In this document: in pieces, positions 1 through 7,812 of the stretch
Position numbering within the stretch: position 1 is the first letter of the stretch
Layout of the letters: the number at the start of each line of letters is the position of its first letter
Source of the DNA: Rhodospirillales bacterium
Lineage (GTDB): Bacteria; Pseudomonadota; Alphaproteobacteria; CACIAM-22H2
Direction: 5' to 3'
Assembly (NCBI GenBank): GCA_947445225.1
Contig: CANFCX010000009.1
Location: forward strand, 1-42,468
DNA length: 42,468 bases
Program-made: the position numbers and the translations under genes
Notes under the pieces: model-generated
What the model was told of the DNA's origin: nothing
The model's input: only the letters and a program-made list of their open reading frames with translations
Databases searched by the model: none

Positions 1-334
1 CGACAAACATGATGCGGGCGCCGGGATTACCGTCCCCGAACACCAGGTTAGTGGCGGTGGCCTTGAGCGAGCAGCCCTCGAACGCCGCGATCGCCGCCCG
101 GAGTTCATCCAGGCTTCCGGCCCTGGCAGCGAGGGCGCGGGAATCGGACAGGGGCATCGCCGCGACGGCCGGGGTGGCCACCGCAAGCGAGCCCACATCT
201 TCCCGCGGGTTTGCCCGCTGCGCCGAGCGGGGATAACGGTGAGCGAACCGATCGACCGGCCGGTCGCCGATGGCTTCGTCCGCTCCCATGGCAACATACC
301 AGCGGAGTTGGTCCAATACTGGCCGCGGATTCAT
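1..334 (-). CDS. Uracil-DNA glycosylase, family 4/5 type (N-terminal part, runs off the window)
   Basis: This is the first 111 codons of a minus-strand gene whose 3' end lies outside the window. It starts at ATG 334. The N-terminus has the [20 protein letters not shown]-type motif, followed by a Pro/Ala-rich linker. Then comes a segment with [18 protein letters not shown] and the start of the catalytic core (GARIMFV), typical of alphaproteobacterial iron-sulfur uracil-DNA glycosylases. Members of this family remove uracil from DNA as the first step of base-excision repair; the Cys of GCSLK is at a position used for the 4Fe-4S cluster. The catalytic motif and the remaining Cys ligands cannot be seen. 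It is divergent from the exported-protein gene at 486. Family recognition is confident; full integrity is unknown. Confidence 0.85.
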   Translation of the reverse strand, partial: MNPRPVLDQLRWYVAMGADEAIGDRPVDRFAHRYPRSAQRANPREDVGSLAVATPAVAAMPLSDSRALAARAGSLDELRAAIAAFEGCSLKATATNLVFGDGNPGARIMFV

Positions 335-384
335 GGGGTGGCCGCCACGGAGTTTGCCAACGACTGCTTCCTGGTGCCGCATTG

Positions 385-413
385 TTTCGTTGCGGCCATT
401 GCTTCTATATAAT
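385..413 (+). promoter_or_regulatory. Possible promoter for the 486 gene
   Basis: A perfect TATAAT (408-413) sits in a locally AT-rich stretch 72 bases before the ATG at 486. A poor -35 candidate (TTTCGT, 385-390) lies 17 bases upstream. The AT-rich block lies between divergent genes and could also serve the minus-strand glycosylase gene. Called from sequence pattern only. Confidence 0.4.
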
Positions 414-485
414 TAGATGGTACGCGCAAGACGCCAATCAGAATAGAAACGCCCCAAATTGGGGTTGAAAACGGGAGCGCCATCG

Positions 486-1220
486 ATGCTGAATTTCTCG
501 CGCCGCCTCGGCGGCACCTTGGTTTTGGCTCTGGCGGGCCTGCTGGCCGCCGAAGCCTATGCGCAACAAGCCAGACCAATCACCTACAACGCGCCGATCC
601 AGCTGCAATCGGCCCGCTTCAACGGAAATGTCTGGTCGAACGCCCAAAGCCGGCACCGCCGAGATGCGGCGGAGGTCCTGGTATCGGACAACGCGCAGCG
701 CGATAAGGGCGGCGCCGCGATTTACGTACTCCGCAAGGTCGGAGATATCGACGACAAGGGTGAGGTCAAGTTCGGCGACAAGTTCGAAATCTGGTCCTTC
801 TTCACCGCCCCCGGCCGCCCAGACAACGCCGGGGTCTTCGAAGACGGCCGCATTCTTTCGGTTGTCGATGACAAACATCCCCAATTCGGCGTCGGGTTCA
901 ACGAGTTGGTCCTTTACAATTCAATGGCCGGTGACGGCCCGATCAGCACGTCCTTCCGCCTCGCACCGGTGGAAAGCGGCAAGACGGGGACCGTGCGCGC
1001 CGGCGACAAATTCAATCTCATCGCCAGCGTCTTGGGCAAGGAAGCCCCGCTGCGCGTGGTCAAAGGCTCGCGCTACCCCACCGGCGAGTGGAATTCGGTG
1101 ATCGTCGGCGGCAAACCGCCGCAAGACGCCGACGACCCCAACGCCGCGGTCTTTACGCTCCAGGTCGCGGAGCGCAACCCGCAGAACGACAAGGGTTTCG
1201 ACGCCTCCAAGAAGAACTAG
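486..1220 (+). CDS. Exported protein of unknown function
   Basis: This encodes 244 aa. The ATG at 486 was chosen because it begins a clear Sec signal peptide (MLNFSRRLGG, then a hydrophobic core, then AEAYAQ before QARP); a TTG 27 bases earlier would put extra residues in front of the signal. The mature protein is hydrophilic, with many Asp, Lys and Gly residues and no membrane segment. I recognise no catalytic motif. The composition (repeated DDK/GDK loops and predicted beta-rich stretches) fits a periplasmic or secreted beta-sandwich, which is only an inference. It is monocistronic: it has its own likely promoter upstream and a strong terminator 27 bases after the stop. No neighbour suggests a pathway. 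Confidence 0.75.
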   Translation: MLNFSRRLGGTLVLALAGLLAAEAYAQQARPITYNAPIQLQSARFNGNVWSNAQSRHRRDAAEVLVSDNAQRDKGGAAIYVLRKVGDIDDKGEVKFGDKFEIWSFFTAPGRPDNAGVFEDGRILSVVDDKHPQFGVGFNELVLYNSMAGDGPISTSFRLAPVESGKTGTVRAGDKFNLIASVLGKEAPLRVVKGSRYPTGEWNSVIVGGKPPQDADDPNAAVFTLQVAERNPQNDKGFDASKKN

Positions 1221-1246
1221 CTAATACCCGGCGCACGACGCCAGCC

Positions 1247-1281
1247 AAAAGGCCCTCTCGAGTGGAGAGGGCCTTTTTTTT
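1247..1281 (+). terminator. Rho-independent terminator
   Basis: A 13-bp stem (AAAAGGCCCTCTC at 1247-1259 with its complement at 1265-1277) and a 5-base loop run into an uninterrupted T tract. It ends the 486-1220 gene. The A-rich 5' arm also makes it plausible as a bidirectional terminator for the cyclase gene arriving from the other side. Confidence 0.9.
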
Positions 1282-1287
1282 CTTCGT

Positions 1288-2646
1288 TCAAGTGACCGCC
1301 GGCTGAGCTGCTTGCCTCGGCGTGGCACCGATCGTTGTCGGTGCTGGCGGCCATTTCAGTCGGAATAGCCGGACCGGCCGTGTGCGTCCCCGCATGACCT
1401 GTTGCGGAACCTCGTCCCAGCGGCCGTCGTCTTCGGCCACCCCCGCGGCCGAGAGCAGCTCGGCCGAGACAAGGAGCGGGGCGCCAACATCGCGCGTCAG
1501 GTGTTCGATTCGCTGCGCTGTGTTCACGGTATCGCCGACGACGGTGTATTCCAGCCGGTTTTCGTCACCCAGCGTACCCGCGATCACCGGTCCGTAATGA
1601 ACACCGACGCCGATTGAAACCGGAGCCATCCCCCGCCCTTGTCGATCCTCGCTCCAGGCAACCGTCTCCTTGAGAAGGTCGGAGGCGCAAGCCAGCGCCG
1701 AAGCCGCGGCGTTCGGCCCCGGCATGGGCGCGCCGAACACCGCCATCACCGCGTCGCCGATGAACTTGTCGAGCGTGCCGCCATGCGCAAAGATCGGCCG
1801 CGATGTGCGGCGGCGAAATTCGTTGAGGAATTCGGCGACCTCGTGGGGGTCCATATTTTCCGCCAGCGCGGTGAAGCCGTGGACATCGGCGAATAGGACC
1901 GCCACATCGATGCGGCGGCCGGCACCCTCTCCCGGCCCCTCCCTCGCCAACTCGGCCGCGAGATTGGGCGGCAGGTAGCGCGACAGATTGGCCGCGCGAC
2001 GGGCATCGACGGTGGCCAACAGCAGAAGCCGCCGCGCGCGCGCCACGGCGACTGCCAGGATGGCCGCGGTGACGACGGCGATGAGCAGACGCACGACCTC
2101 GCCGTCTACCGCGTGGATTTGCCGCATCATGACTTCCATGCTCGGCTCGGGCTGGTTGCCGAGGGCGGAATAGAGCGCGACCCAGGCCGCGGCGAACAAG
2201 AATGCGGCGTAAGCAGCCAGCATGGGGCGGAGGCGCAACGCGGCATGGGCGATGATGAGGAAAATCAGAGCGCCCGCGGGCATCGACAACGCCCAAGTAA
2301 AGGGCATGCCTCCGCCAAAGGTCAGCAGCGCGATGATGGTGACAAGGAAGGCCACGTCGGCGGTCGTGAATGCCCAGGGCAACCAGGGCCGGAAAAATCC
2401 ACGATGCGCCAGCCACAAGCCGATCGCGGTGCTCAATCCATAGGCTGGCAGCATCCCGGCGATCATGGAGACCGCGGCCGGCGCCATGACGTTCCCCAGG
2501 TCGCCCAGCATGAGGCTCATGACGACACCGAACAACACCAGGAAGGAGAGCAGCCGGAGATAAGCCGATAGCCGCTCGCTATTCGCTTCTGCCTCAAGAA
2601 CGACGCGGTCTATGTGGCTCTTCACGGCTTCGCCGTCATGTTCCAT
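1288..2646 (-). CDS. Membrane class III adenylate/guanylate cyclase
   Basis: This 452-aa protein probably makes cyclic AMP at the inner membrane. After a short charged N-terminus there are about six hydrophobic segments (roughly residues 25-215), then a cytosolic catalytic domain (about 245-430). Key motifs are VLFADVHGFTALAE (first metal Asp), GGTLDKFIGDAVMAVFG (substrate Lys and second metal Asp) and RLEYTVVGDTVNTAQRIE (transition-state Asn and Arg). The second substrate-specificity position is Thr rather than Asp, which is common in bacterial cyclases of this type, so ATP is the likely but not certain substrate. The six-segment anchor plus catalytic domain resembles membrane-sensor cyclases. 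It lies 46 bases downstream of the ferric-reductase-like gene on the same strand. Its 5' end has a decayed duplicate at 3406-3509. Confidence 0.88.
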   Translation of the reverse strand: MEHDGEAVKSHIDRVVLEAEANSERLSAYLRLLSFLVLFGVVMSLMLGDLGNVMAPAAVSMIAGMLPAYGLSTAIGLWLAHRGFFRPWLPWAFTTADVAFLVTIIALLTFGGGMPFTWALSMPAGALIFLIIAHAALRLRPMLAAYAAFLFAAAWVALYSALGNQPEPSMEVMMRQIHAVDGEVVRLLIAVVTAAILAVAVARARRLLLLATVDARRAANLSRYLPPNLAAELAREGPGEGAGRRIDVAVLFADVHGFTALAENMDPHEVAEFLNEFRRRTSRPIFAHGGTLDKFIGDAVMAVFGAPMPGPNAAASALACASDLLKETVAWSEDRQGRGMAPVSIGVGVHYGPVIAGTLGDENRLEYTVVGDTVNTAQRIEHLTRDVGAPLLVSAELLSAAGVAEDDGRWDEVPQQVMRGRTRPVRLFRLKWPPAPTTIGATPRQAAQPAVT

Positions 2647-2692
2647 TGCTCGGGCGCGGCGCCCTTCCGCGCGGCCGATCGAGACATCGAGA

Positions 2693-3379
2693 CTATGGCT
2701 TCTTAGGCAACACCATCACAACCATGCGGAAGACCAGGACGAAGAGGACAAAACTCGCGGAGATAAGGCTGATCGAAGCCAACCCGTACTGCCAACTCTC
2801 CGGCAGCCACCATCCGCGCCATCCAATGATCGCTACATGAATAAGTACCATCGCATAGGCGAAATATCCGAGCCTTTGGATGAATCTCCATTGCTGCGGG
2901 TTCATGTCCTTTTCCACCGACTTTAGCGAAGTAATGGAAATCGCGGAAAAAAGGAGCAATGAGATAATCCCGAACAACATGGCTGATTCGCCAGCAAGAT
3001 TAAGCCTGCCATTGGACGAAAAAAGGCCGGGGTAGTAGGCGGGCGAAAAAATGACCAAAGACATGAGCGAGTGTAAAGCCGCAATAAAAAATCCGGCTAC
3101 TCCCGTGAATTTTAACATTCGCTTATCATAAGAAAATAATTTCGGAAAAAAGCGGGCGAAGTGGCCAAGCAAGAACGACATGCCGATGAGAATGACGGCC
3201 GTCATGGAAATCGATTTATTCGCGACAAAAAGCGGAATGTTTTCGTAAGGAACGTTGCGAACAACATTGTACCGAACAAACGCGTACACGAGCGCCAGGG
3301 CAAAAACCGAGAAGCAAACAAGAGCGGCGCGCCCAAATACCGAATCCGTTGGCTCTTTCATGCCGCTGTCATCCGTCAT
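2693..3379 (-). CDS. Ferric-reductase-like / MsrQ-like transmembrane protein
   Basis: This encodes 228 aa with about six membrane helices (near residues 16-36, 56-75, 93-112, 132-152, 168-188 and 200-224). His73, His103 and His181 lie in or at helices, and a W-R-F-I-Q-R-L-G-Y stretch precedes the helix with His181. That layout matches the heme-binding ferric reductase-like transmembrane domain (PF01794) found in MsrQ and NADPH-oxidase relatives. No flavin domain follows, so it would rely on a partner for electrons; no msrP-like gene is visible here. The DNA, especially about 2930-3370, is clearly richer in A+T than everything around it, which suggests recent acquisition. It is bracketed by the cyclase 5' end and a remnant of the same sequence. 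The exact family within this superfamily is uncertain. Confidence 0.75.
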   Translation of the reverse strand: MTDDSGMKEPTDSVFGRAALVCFSVFALALVYAFVRYNVVRNVPYENIPLFVANKSISMTAVILIGMSFLLGHFARFFPKLFSYDKRMLKFTGVAGFFIAALHSLMSLVIFSPAYYPGLFSSNGRLNLAGESAMLFGIISLLLFSAISITSLKSVEKDMNPQQWRFIQRLGYFAYAMVLIHVAIIGWRGWWLPESWQYGLASISLISASFVLFVLVFRMVVMVLPKKP

Positions 3380-3405
3380 CTTACTTTACCGCCATGACGA
3401 TCCTG

Positions 3406-3509
3406 GGTTGCCCGTCATGAGGCTGATGACGACACAGCATCGAGGATGAGGCGGCCCATGCGGCTCTGCACGAATGCGCCGCCACGTCCCGTTGCTCGGG
3501 CGCAACGCA
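3406..3509 (-). pseudogene. Decayed duplicate of the cyclase gene 5' end
   Basis: This stretch aligns with the start of the intact cyclase in two collinear blocks. Positions 3437-3509 match about 2591-2663, with 23 of 30 bases equal in the first 30 and the 12-mer TTGCTCGGGCGC conserved just outside the start codon. Positions 3406-3435 match 2499-2528 with four differences. About 61 bases present in the intact gene are missing between the blocks, which breaks the frame. The start codon has become ACG (3490-3492). Translated, the blocks give GAFVQSRMGRLILDA against GEAVKSHIDRVVLEA, and VVISLMTGN against VVMSLMLGD. It is therefore a non-functional remnant of a cyclase N-terminus, lying directly 5' of the AT-rich ferric-reductase-like gene. 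Confidence 0.75.
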
Positions 3510-3545
3510 ATCGGCCATCGGAACGGCCAGGATCAATAATCCATG

Positions 3546-3971
3546 TCAGTGGATCATGTAGGACACGGTCACCGTGCTCCAACCCTCGACCTTCGCGCCC
3601 TTCGCATCGCCGCGTTTTTGATCCCCGACATACCGATAGAGCGGCTTGTCGGAATAGGTCCATTGCCGCTTGCCGTCCTCACGCCTCATGAAATCGAGTT
3701 TGCCGTAACCCGCGGTCGCCTTTTCGTCGGCGAGAAATGGCTGCCAGGTCTGGGCACAAGCCCCGGCGCAGGTAGCCTTGTTCGGCGGATCGCGGTCGAA
3801 CGTATAGACCGTCATGCCGGAATCGTCGGCCAGGATGATCCCAGCCTCGGTTTCTTGGATGCTCAGCGGGCCAATGTCTTCATCGACCATGATCTCGGCG
3901 CGGAGGCCGGACGCGGACGCCACGACCAACACCACCGCCAAGGTTACCCAACGCCATGCTGCGATGCCCAT
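3546..3971 (-). CDS. Exported COG4315-family protein (Yx(F/W/Y)xxD motif), copy A
   Basis: This 141-aa protein starts with a signal peptide (hydrophobic residues about 8-22, cleavage likely after LRA). It carries the COG4315 hallmarks: YTFDRD at 56-61, a Cys pair (Cys68, Cys72) in the ATCAGACAQTWQP region, and a second repeat ending in KPLYRYVGDQKRGD. The family is described as predicted lipoproteins of unknown function, but here there is no lipobox, so the protein is probably periplasmic. It lies at the downstream end of a copper-handling gene set and a second member lies at the upstream end (8181-8609), so a role in copper or redox stress is a reasonable inference. The conserved Cys, Tyr and Asp residues could bind metal. 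Confidence 0.85.
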   Translation of the reverse strand: MGIAAWRWVTLAVVLVVASASGLRAEIMVDEDIGPLSIQETEAGIILADDSGMTVYTFDRDPPNKATCAGACAQTWQPFLADEKATAGYGKLDFMRREDGKRQWTYSDKPLYRYVGDQKRGDAKGAKVEGWSTVTVSYMIH

Positions 3972-4066
3972 CTTCGGCTCCTCCCCTCACAAGTCGCCTT
4001 TTCCTATCCACGTCCGAAGCCTTCCGGCGCACAACCGCCGGAAGGTCCCGGAATTCACGAGATAAC

Positions 4067-4444
4067 TTAGTGTTTGTGGCCGTCCATCATCATGGGCATG
4101 GACTTGCCCGCATCGGTGGCGCCCGCAGCGGCGGCGGCCCGCTTCTCGAAGCTAATGACGGTAAAGGCGCCGTTCACGCGGTCGGGCACGAAGTGGATCA
4201 CATCGCCGGCCTTGAGCTGATTGAGCATGGCGGGATCGGCGACCTGGAAAATCATGGTCATGCCGGGCATCTTGAGGCTCTCGATCGGCCCATGTTTGAT
4301 CGTGACCTTCTTGGCGTCCATGTCGACCTTCATGACCTCTCCATCGACATGCGGGCCGGCGGCCAGCGCCACATTCGGGGTTCCAAAGACCAGGCCGAGG
4401 GCAAGAATGGGCCCAAGGGCGAGCATTGAGATGAATTTCGTCAT
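4067..4444 (-). CDS. CusF-like periplasmic copper-binding protein
   Basis: This encodes 125 aa. ATG 4444 is preferred because GGAGGA lies seven bases upstream; a longer reading from 4501 would place the signal peptide internally. A signal peptide (to about ALAA) is followed by a small beta-barrel with His51, Met59, Met62 and Met64. This spacing equals the H36-W44-M47-M49 metal site of E. coli CusF, except that the Trp is replaced by Met. CusF chaperones Cu(I)/Ag(I) in the periplasm to a CusCBA pump. The C-terminus adds a Met/His-rich tail (MPMMMDGHKH) that could hold more copper. It lies between the cupredoxin and the COG4315 genes on the same strand. No CusA or CusB homologue is seen. Confidence 0.88.
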   Translation of the reverse strand: MTKFISMLALGPILALGLVFGTPNVALAAGPHVDGEVMKVDMDAKKVTIKHGPIESLKMPGMTMIFQVADPAMLNQLKAGDVIHFVPDRVNGAFTVISFEKRAAAAAGATDAGKSMPMMMDGHKH

Positions 4445-4520
4445 TGCGATTCCTCCAGTTTGAAGACGCGGTGATTTCAAGACATCGGCAGGCGTGTGCA
4501 ACTTCTCCGAATCAGGTCGG

Positions 4521-5021
4521 TCATTTGTTAACGACGATGGTGCCCTTCATGCCGGCTTCGAAATGGCCGGGCTTGAGGCAGCCATAGGCGAACTGGCCGA
4601 CCTTGGTGAACTTCCAAAGAATCACGCCGTTTTTCCCCGGTGGAAGCGAAACCGCGAAGGGCTCCGCATGCTCCATTTCCGGGAATTGTTGCATCAGTTT
4701 GGCGTGCTCCTCAAGGTCCGCAACCGTCCCCAGCATCAATTCATGGTCGGCGACGCCGCGGTTTCTCACATTGAACCGAATGGTTTCGCCCAGTTTGATC
4801 GTCAATTTCGCCGGGCTGAAGCGCATGGTTCCGTTGTCGAGCATGTCGACCTGGACGATCCGTGCCTTGGCCTTTGGGTTGCCGGGCTCGCCGAAGGTCG
4901 CGGTGTGACCCAAGGCGCCGTCATGCGGGTGATCGTCGTGTGAATGCCCAGTTCCCGCCGCGAAGGCGCCGGTCGAAAGCGCCGCCATCAAAGCCGCCTG
5001 AACCAACATGCGGACGCGCAT
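4521..5021 (-). CDS. Periplasmic cupredoxin (type 1 copper protein)
   Basis: This 166-aa protein has a signal peptide (about 1-21), then a His/Asp-rich segment (HSHDDHPHD) that could bind metal, then a cupredoxin domain from about 52 to 165. The type 1 copper ligands are visible: His93 in VADHEL, then Cys148, His153 and Met158 in YGCLKPGHFEAGM. Such proteins carry single electrons or bind copper in the periplasm; this His-rich form is often found beside copper oxidases. An AGGGAG ribosome site supports ATG 5021; a second ATG four codons later is the alternative. It lies 45 bases downstream of the multicopper oxidase gene, which suggests co-transcription and possible electron exchange with that enzyme (inference). 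Confidence 0.9.
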   Translation of the reverse strand: MRVRMLVQAALMAALSTGAFAAGTGHSHDDHPHDGALGHTATFGEPGNPKAKARIVQVDMLDNGTMRFSPAKLTIKLGETIRFNVRNRGVADHELMLGTVADLEEHAKLMQQFPEMEHAEPFAVSLPPGKNGVILWKFTKVGQFAYGCLKPGHFEAGMKGTIVVNK

Positions 5022-5066
5022 TGTCTTGCTCCCTCTATTCGGTGCGTTGGACCAATATCTAAGAAC

Positions 5067-6353
5067 TCAAATGTCGCCTTTCCACTCATAGGCCAGGGTG
5101 CCCGGCGGGTGCCGGTACCAGCCGGGATCGCGATAGTCGTTGCGGGCCAGCCCTTCCCTCACCTTCACAACCGTGAACATGCCGCCCATCTCCAACGGAC
5201 CGAACGGCCCCGAACCGGTCATCATCGGCAGCGTGTTGTCGGGCAGCGGCATTTCCATTTCGCCCATGTCGGCCATGCCGCGCTCGCCCATCACCATGTA
5301 GTCGGGGACAAGCGAGATAATACGTTTGGCGACACCGCGATGATCGACGCCGATCATCGTTGGAACGTCGTGGCCCATTGCATTCATGACGTGATGGGAT
5401 TTGTGACAGTGGAAGGCCCAATCGCCCGGCGCGTCGGCGTCGAATTCGAGGGCGCGCAGCGAACCGATCGGCATGTCCACCGTCGTCTCCGGCCATTGCG
5501 CGGCGGGCGGTACCCAGCCGCCATCGGTGCCGGTGATCTTGAAATTGAAGCCGTGAAGATGAATGGGGTGGTTGGTCATCGTTAGATTGCCGATGCGGAT
5601 ACGCACGCGGTCGCCAAGCCGCACCGGAATCGAATCGATGCCGGGGAACACACGGCTGTTCCAGGACCAAAGGTTGAAATCCAGCATCGTATTGACGCGT
5701 GGCGTGTAGCTGCCCGGCGTTATGTCGTAAGCGTTGGTCAGGAAGACGAAATCGCGATCGACGCGATGCTGATTGGGATCACGCGGATGCACAACGATGA
5801 ACCCCATCATCCCCATCGCCATCTGCACCATTTCGTCGGCATGCGGGTGGTACATGAACGTACCGCTATGTTTCATCTCGAATTCGTAAACATAGGTCTT
5901 GCCGGCCGGGATTTGCGGCTGGGTCAGACCGCCCACGCCATCCATGCCGTTGGGCAACAAGATCCCATGCCAATGGATCGTTGTGTGCTCCGGCAGCCTA
6001 TTGGTGACAAAAATGCGAAGCCTGTCGCCCTCGACGCATTCGAGGGTCGGGCCGGGGCTTTGGCCGTTATACCCCCAGAGATTGGCCTTCATCCCCGGCG
6101 CCAGTTCACGCACCACCGGCTCGGCGATCAGGTGGAACTCCTTCCAGCCATTGTTCATGCGCCAGGGCAGCGACCAACCGTTAAGCGTGACCACGGGGTT
6201 GTAGGGGCGTCCGTCCCGCGGCACCAACGGCGGCTGGGTCTTTGGCGAGTCCTGCATCGGCGCTTCGGGCAACGCCGCGATCGCCGAGCGGGTGACGGCA
6301 CCGGCCGTAAGCAAGGCCGCGCCAGCCTGAATGAAGTCCCGTCTGCTCACCAT
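5067..6353 (-). CDS. Tat-exported multicopper oxidase (copper oxidase, CopA/CotA-like)
   Basis: This encodes 428 aa. ATG 6353 is chosen because AAGGAG stands eight bases upstream; the in-frame GTG at 6386 would overlap the preceding tolC-like stop. SRRDFIQAGAAL at the N-terminus is a twin-arginine signal. All four copper motifs are present: HWHG (127-130), HPHAD (169-173), HPIHLHG (262-268) and HCHKSHHVMNAM (315-326), with the type 1 Cys316, His321 and axial Met326. The C-terminal part is Met-rich (MVMGERGMADMGEMEM, then PMM and EMGGM), as in cuprous oxidases that detoxify Cu(I) using oxygen. It lies just downstream of the TolC-like gene and upstream of the cupredoxin gene. Oxidase activity on Cu(I) is inferred from family and context. 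Confidence 0.93.
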   Translation of the reverse strand: MVSRRDFIQAGAALLTAGAVTRSAIAALPEAPMQDSPKTQPPLVPRDGRPYNPVVTLNGWSLPWRMNNGWKEFHLIAEPVVRELAPGMKANLWGYNGQSPGPTLECVEGDRLRIFVTNRLPEHTTIHWHGILLPNGMDGVGGLTQPQIPAGKTYVYEFEMKHSGTFMYHPHADEMVQMAMGMMGFIVVHPRDPNQHRVDRDFVFLTNAYDITPGSYTPRVNTMLDFNLWSWNSRVFPGIDSIPVRLGDRVRIRIGNLTMTNHPIHLHGFNFKITGTDGGWVPPAAQWPETTVDMPIGSLRALEFDADAPGDWAFHCHKSHHVMNAMGHDVPTMIGVDHRGVAKRIISLVPDYMVMGERGMADMGEMEMPLPDNTLPMMTGSGPFGPLEMGGMFTVVKVREGLARNDYRDPGWYRHPPGTLAYEWKGDI

Positions 6354-6375
6354 GTCCGAAGGCTCCTTGTCCCGG

Positions 6376-7812
6376 TCAATGCCCACCGCCCGCCGACCCG
6401 CCGGGCAGGGTCGCCGTCGTCATGCCGCCGGCGGCCGACCCCGGAGAACCGGCGGTCAGGGCCGTGTCGAGGTCGGCATCGGCGAGCCAGAAATCGCGCA
6501 GCGCCTCGATCGCTCCGGTGACACTGGCGATTTGATCGCGGGCATCGGCCAGCAACTCGAAAACGCCGATCAACATGCCGTTGTATTCCAGGAGTTGTTG
6601 CTCGGAGATGGCCTTGCGCAGGGGCACGATTTCTTCGCGGTAGTGCTTGGCGATCTCGTGCGCCGCGCGATAGCCGCCATAGGCCTCGCGGATTTCCGAC
6701 CGCGCATTGATGGCAATGTCCGAGACACGATTGACCGCCTGCATATAGAGGGCCTCGGCCTTGGCCGTCCGCGCGCCGCCCCAATCGAAGATGGGCAATG
6801 CGATTTCGATTTCGAAGCCTGTTTGCTGCGGCTCCGCCCCGGGCTCGTCGGAAGCCTCGGAGACGCGATTCCACAAATAGCCCGCATGGAGCACATTAAC
6901 AAAACGTGTCACGCGGGTGAGGCCGAGCGCCGCCGCCACCGCCTCGGCATCCTTGCGCGCGGCCAGGATGTCCAGCCGCTGGTTCAACGCGGTCGCCTCG
7001 ATATTCTGCAATTCCCTGGGCTGCGTCGGCGGGTCCGGCAGCCGGTCGGGCACGGTGAATTGCAGTTCCTCACCCCACAACCCCATGAGCCGGATGAGTT
7101 TTTCGCGCGCGACCATCGTGGCGGTCCGCGCCCGCGCCAGTTGCGTGGCCACCTGGGCGTAAAACACACGCTCGCGCGCTTCCGTCAGCCGGTTGAAATT
7201 GCCGGCGCGGCGCATCCGCTCCGCCAGATCGGCGCTGGCATCGGCCGCCATCTTCGCTTGCTCGGTGTATCGCAATATCTCCTGCGCGGCGACCGCGTTG
7301 TAATAGGCCCGGCGCGTATCGGCGGCGAGACCGAGCACTTCGCCGGCAACCGAATATTGGGCGCGCTTGAAACGCTCGGCCTCGATCCGCATATCGAACG
7401 GCATCGTTAAAACACCGAGAACGTCGATCGCGATGCTGCGCTCGATTTCGGTCAACGCCCCGGTTCGCATCAAGCGCGCGAACGAAAACGTCGGGTTCGG
7501 AAGCCTCCCCGCCTGGACGTAATCGGCCTCGGCGATGAGCAATTCGGCAAAGCTCGCCTGGAGGCCGCGATTGTTCAAAAGTGCGATCTGCACCGCGGCA
7601 TCGGCGGTAAGGGGCGCGGCCCTCAGTGTGGCGACCCGCGAGCGCACGAATTCGGCGTCCTCTTCGGTCTTGATCCACCTGACTTCCTTGCCGATCTTCT
7701 CGCCGGCAACCTGCCGGGCGACGCCCAACCCGCCATCGTCCGAGAATGTTGCGCAGCCGCCCAAAATCCAAGCCGCCGCCGCGATCGTCCACCTGCCGCT
7801 CAACTTGGTCAT
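6376..7812 (-). CDS. TolC-family outer-membrane efflux lipoprotein
   Basis: This encodes 478 aa. The start at ATG 7812 gives a clean lipoprotein signal (MTKLSGRWTI, hydrophobic run, LGGC with Cys20); the longer reading from 8040 runs back through the upstream lipoprotein gene. Two outer-membrane-efflux repeats with long helical stretches follow (about 95-280 and 290-450), and the C-terminus is Gly/Ala-rich. TolC-like proteins form the outer-membrane exit duct of tripartite pumps. The ATGA overlap with the small lipoprotein gene points to translational coupling, and the oxidase gene starts 22 bases after its stop. No inner-membrane pump or membrane-fusion protein is visible here, so either it borrows a partner encoded elsewhere or this lineage uses TolC differently in copper defence. 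Confidence 0.9.
   Translation of the reverse strand: MTKLSGRWTIAAAAWILGGCATFSDDGGLGVARQVAGEKIGKEVRWIKTEEDAEFVRSRVATLRAAPLTADAAVQIALLNNRGLQASFAELLIAEADYVQAGRLPNPTFSFARLMRTGALTEIERSIAIDVLGVLTMPFDMRIEAERFKRAQYSVAGEVLGLAADTRRAYYNAVAAQEILRYTEQAKMAADASADLAERMRRAGNFNRLTEARERVFYAQVATQLARARTATMVAREKLIRLMGLWGEELQFTVPDRLPDPPTQPRELQNIEATALNQRLDILAARKDAEAVAAALGLTRVTRFVNVLHAGYLWNRVSEASDEPGAEPQQTGFEIEIALPIFDWGGARTAKAEALYMQAVNRVSDIAINARSEIREAYGGYRAAHEIAKHYREEIVPLRKAISEQQLLEYNGMLIGVFELLADARDQIASVTGAIEALRDFWLADADLDTALTAGSPGSAAGGMTTATLPGGSAGGGH

Noticed and set aside
3415-3663. An 82-aa minus-strand frame overlapping the COG4315 copy A gene
   Set aside because: It mixes antisense-like sequence with part of the cyclase remnant. 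The meaningful part is reported as a pseudogene fragment, not a gene.
6354-6386. GTG start at 6386 for the multicopper oxidase
   Set aside because: ATG 6353 has AAGGAG at the right distance and puts the Tat motif at the N-terminus; the GTG lies before the end of the preceding gene.
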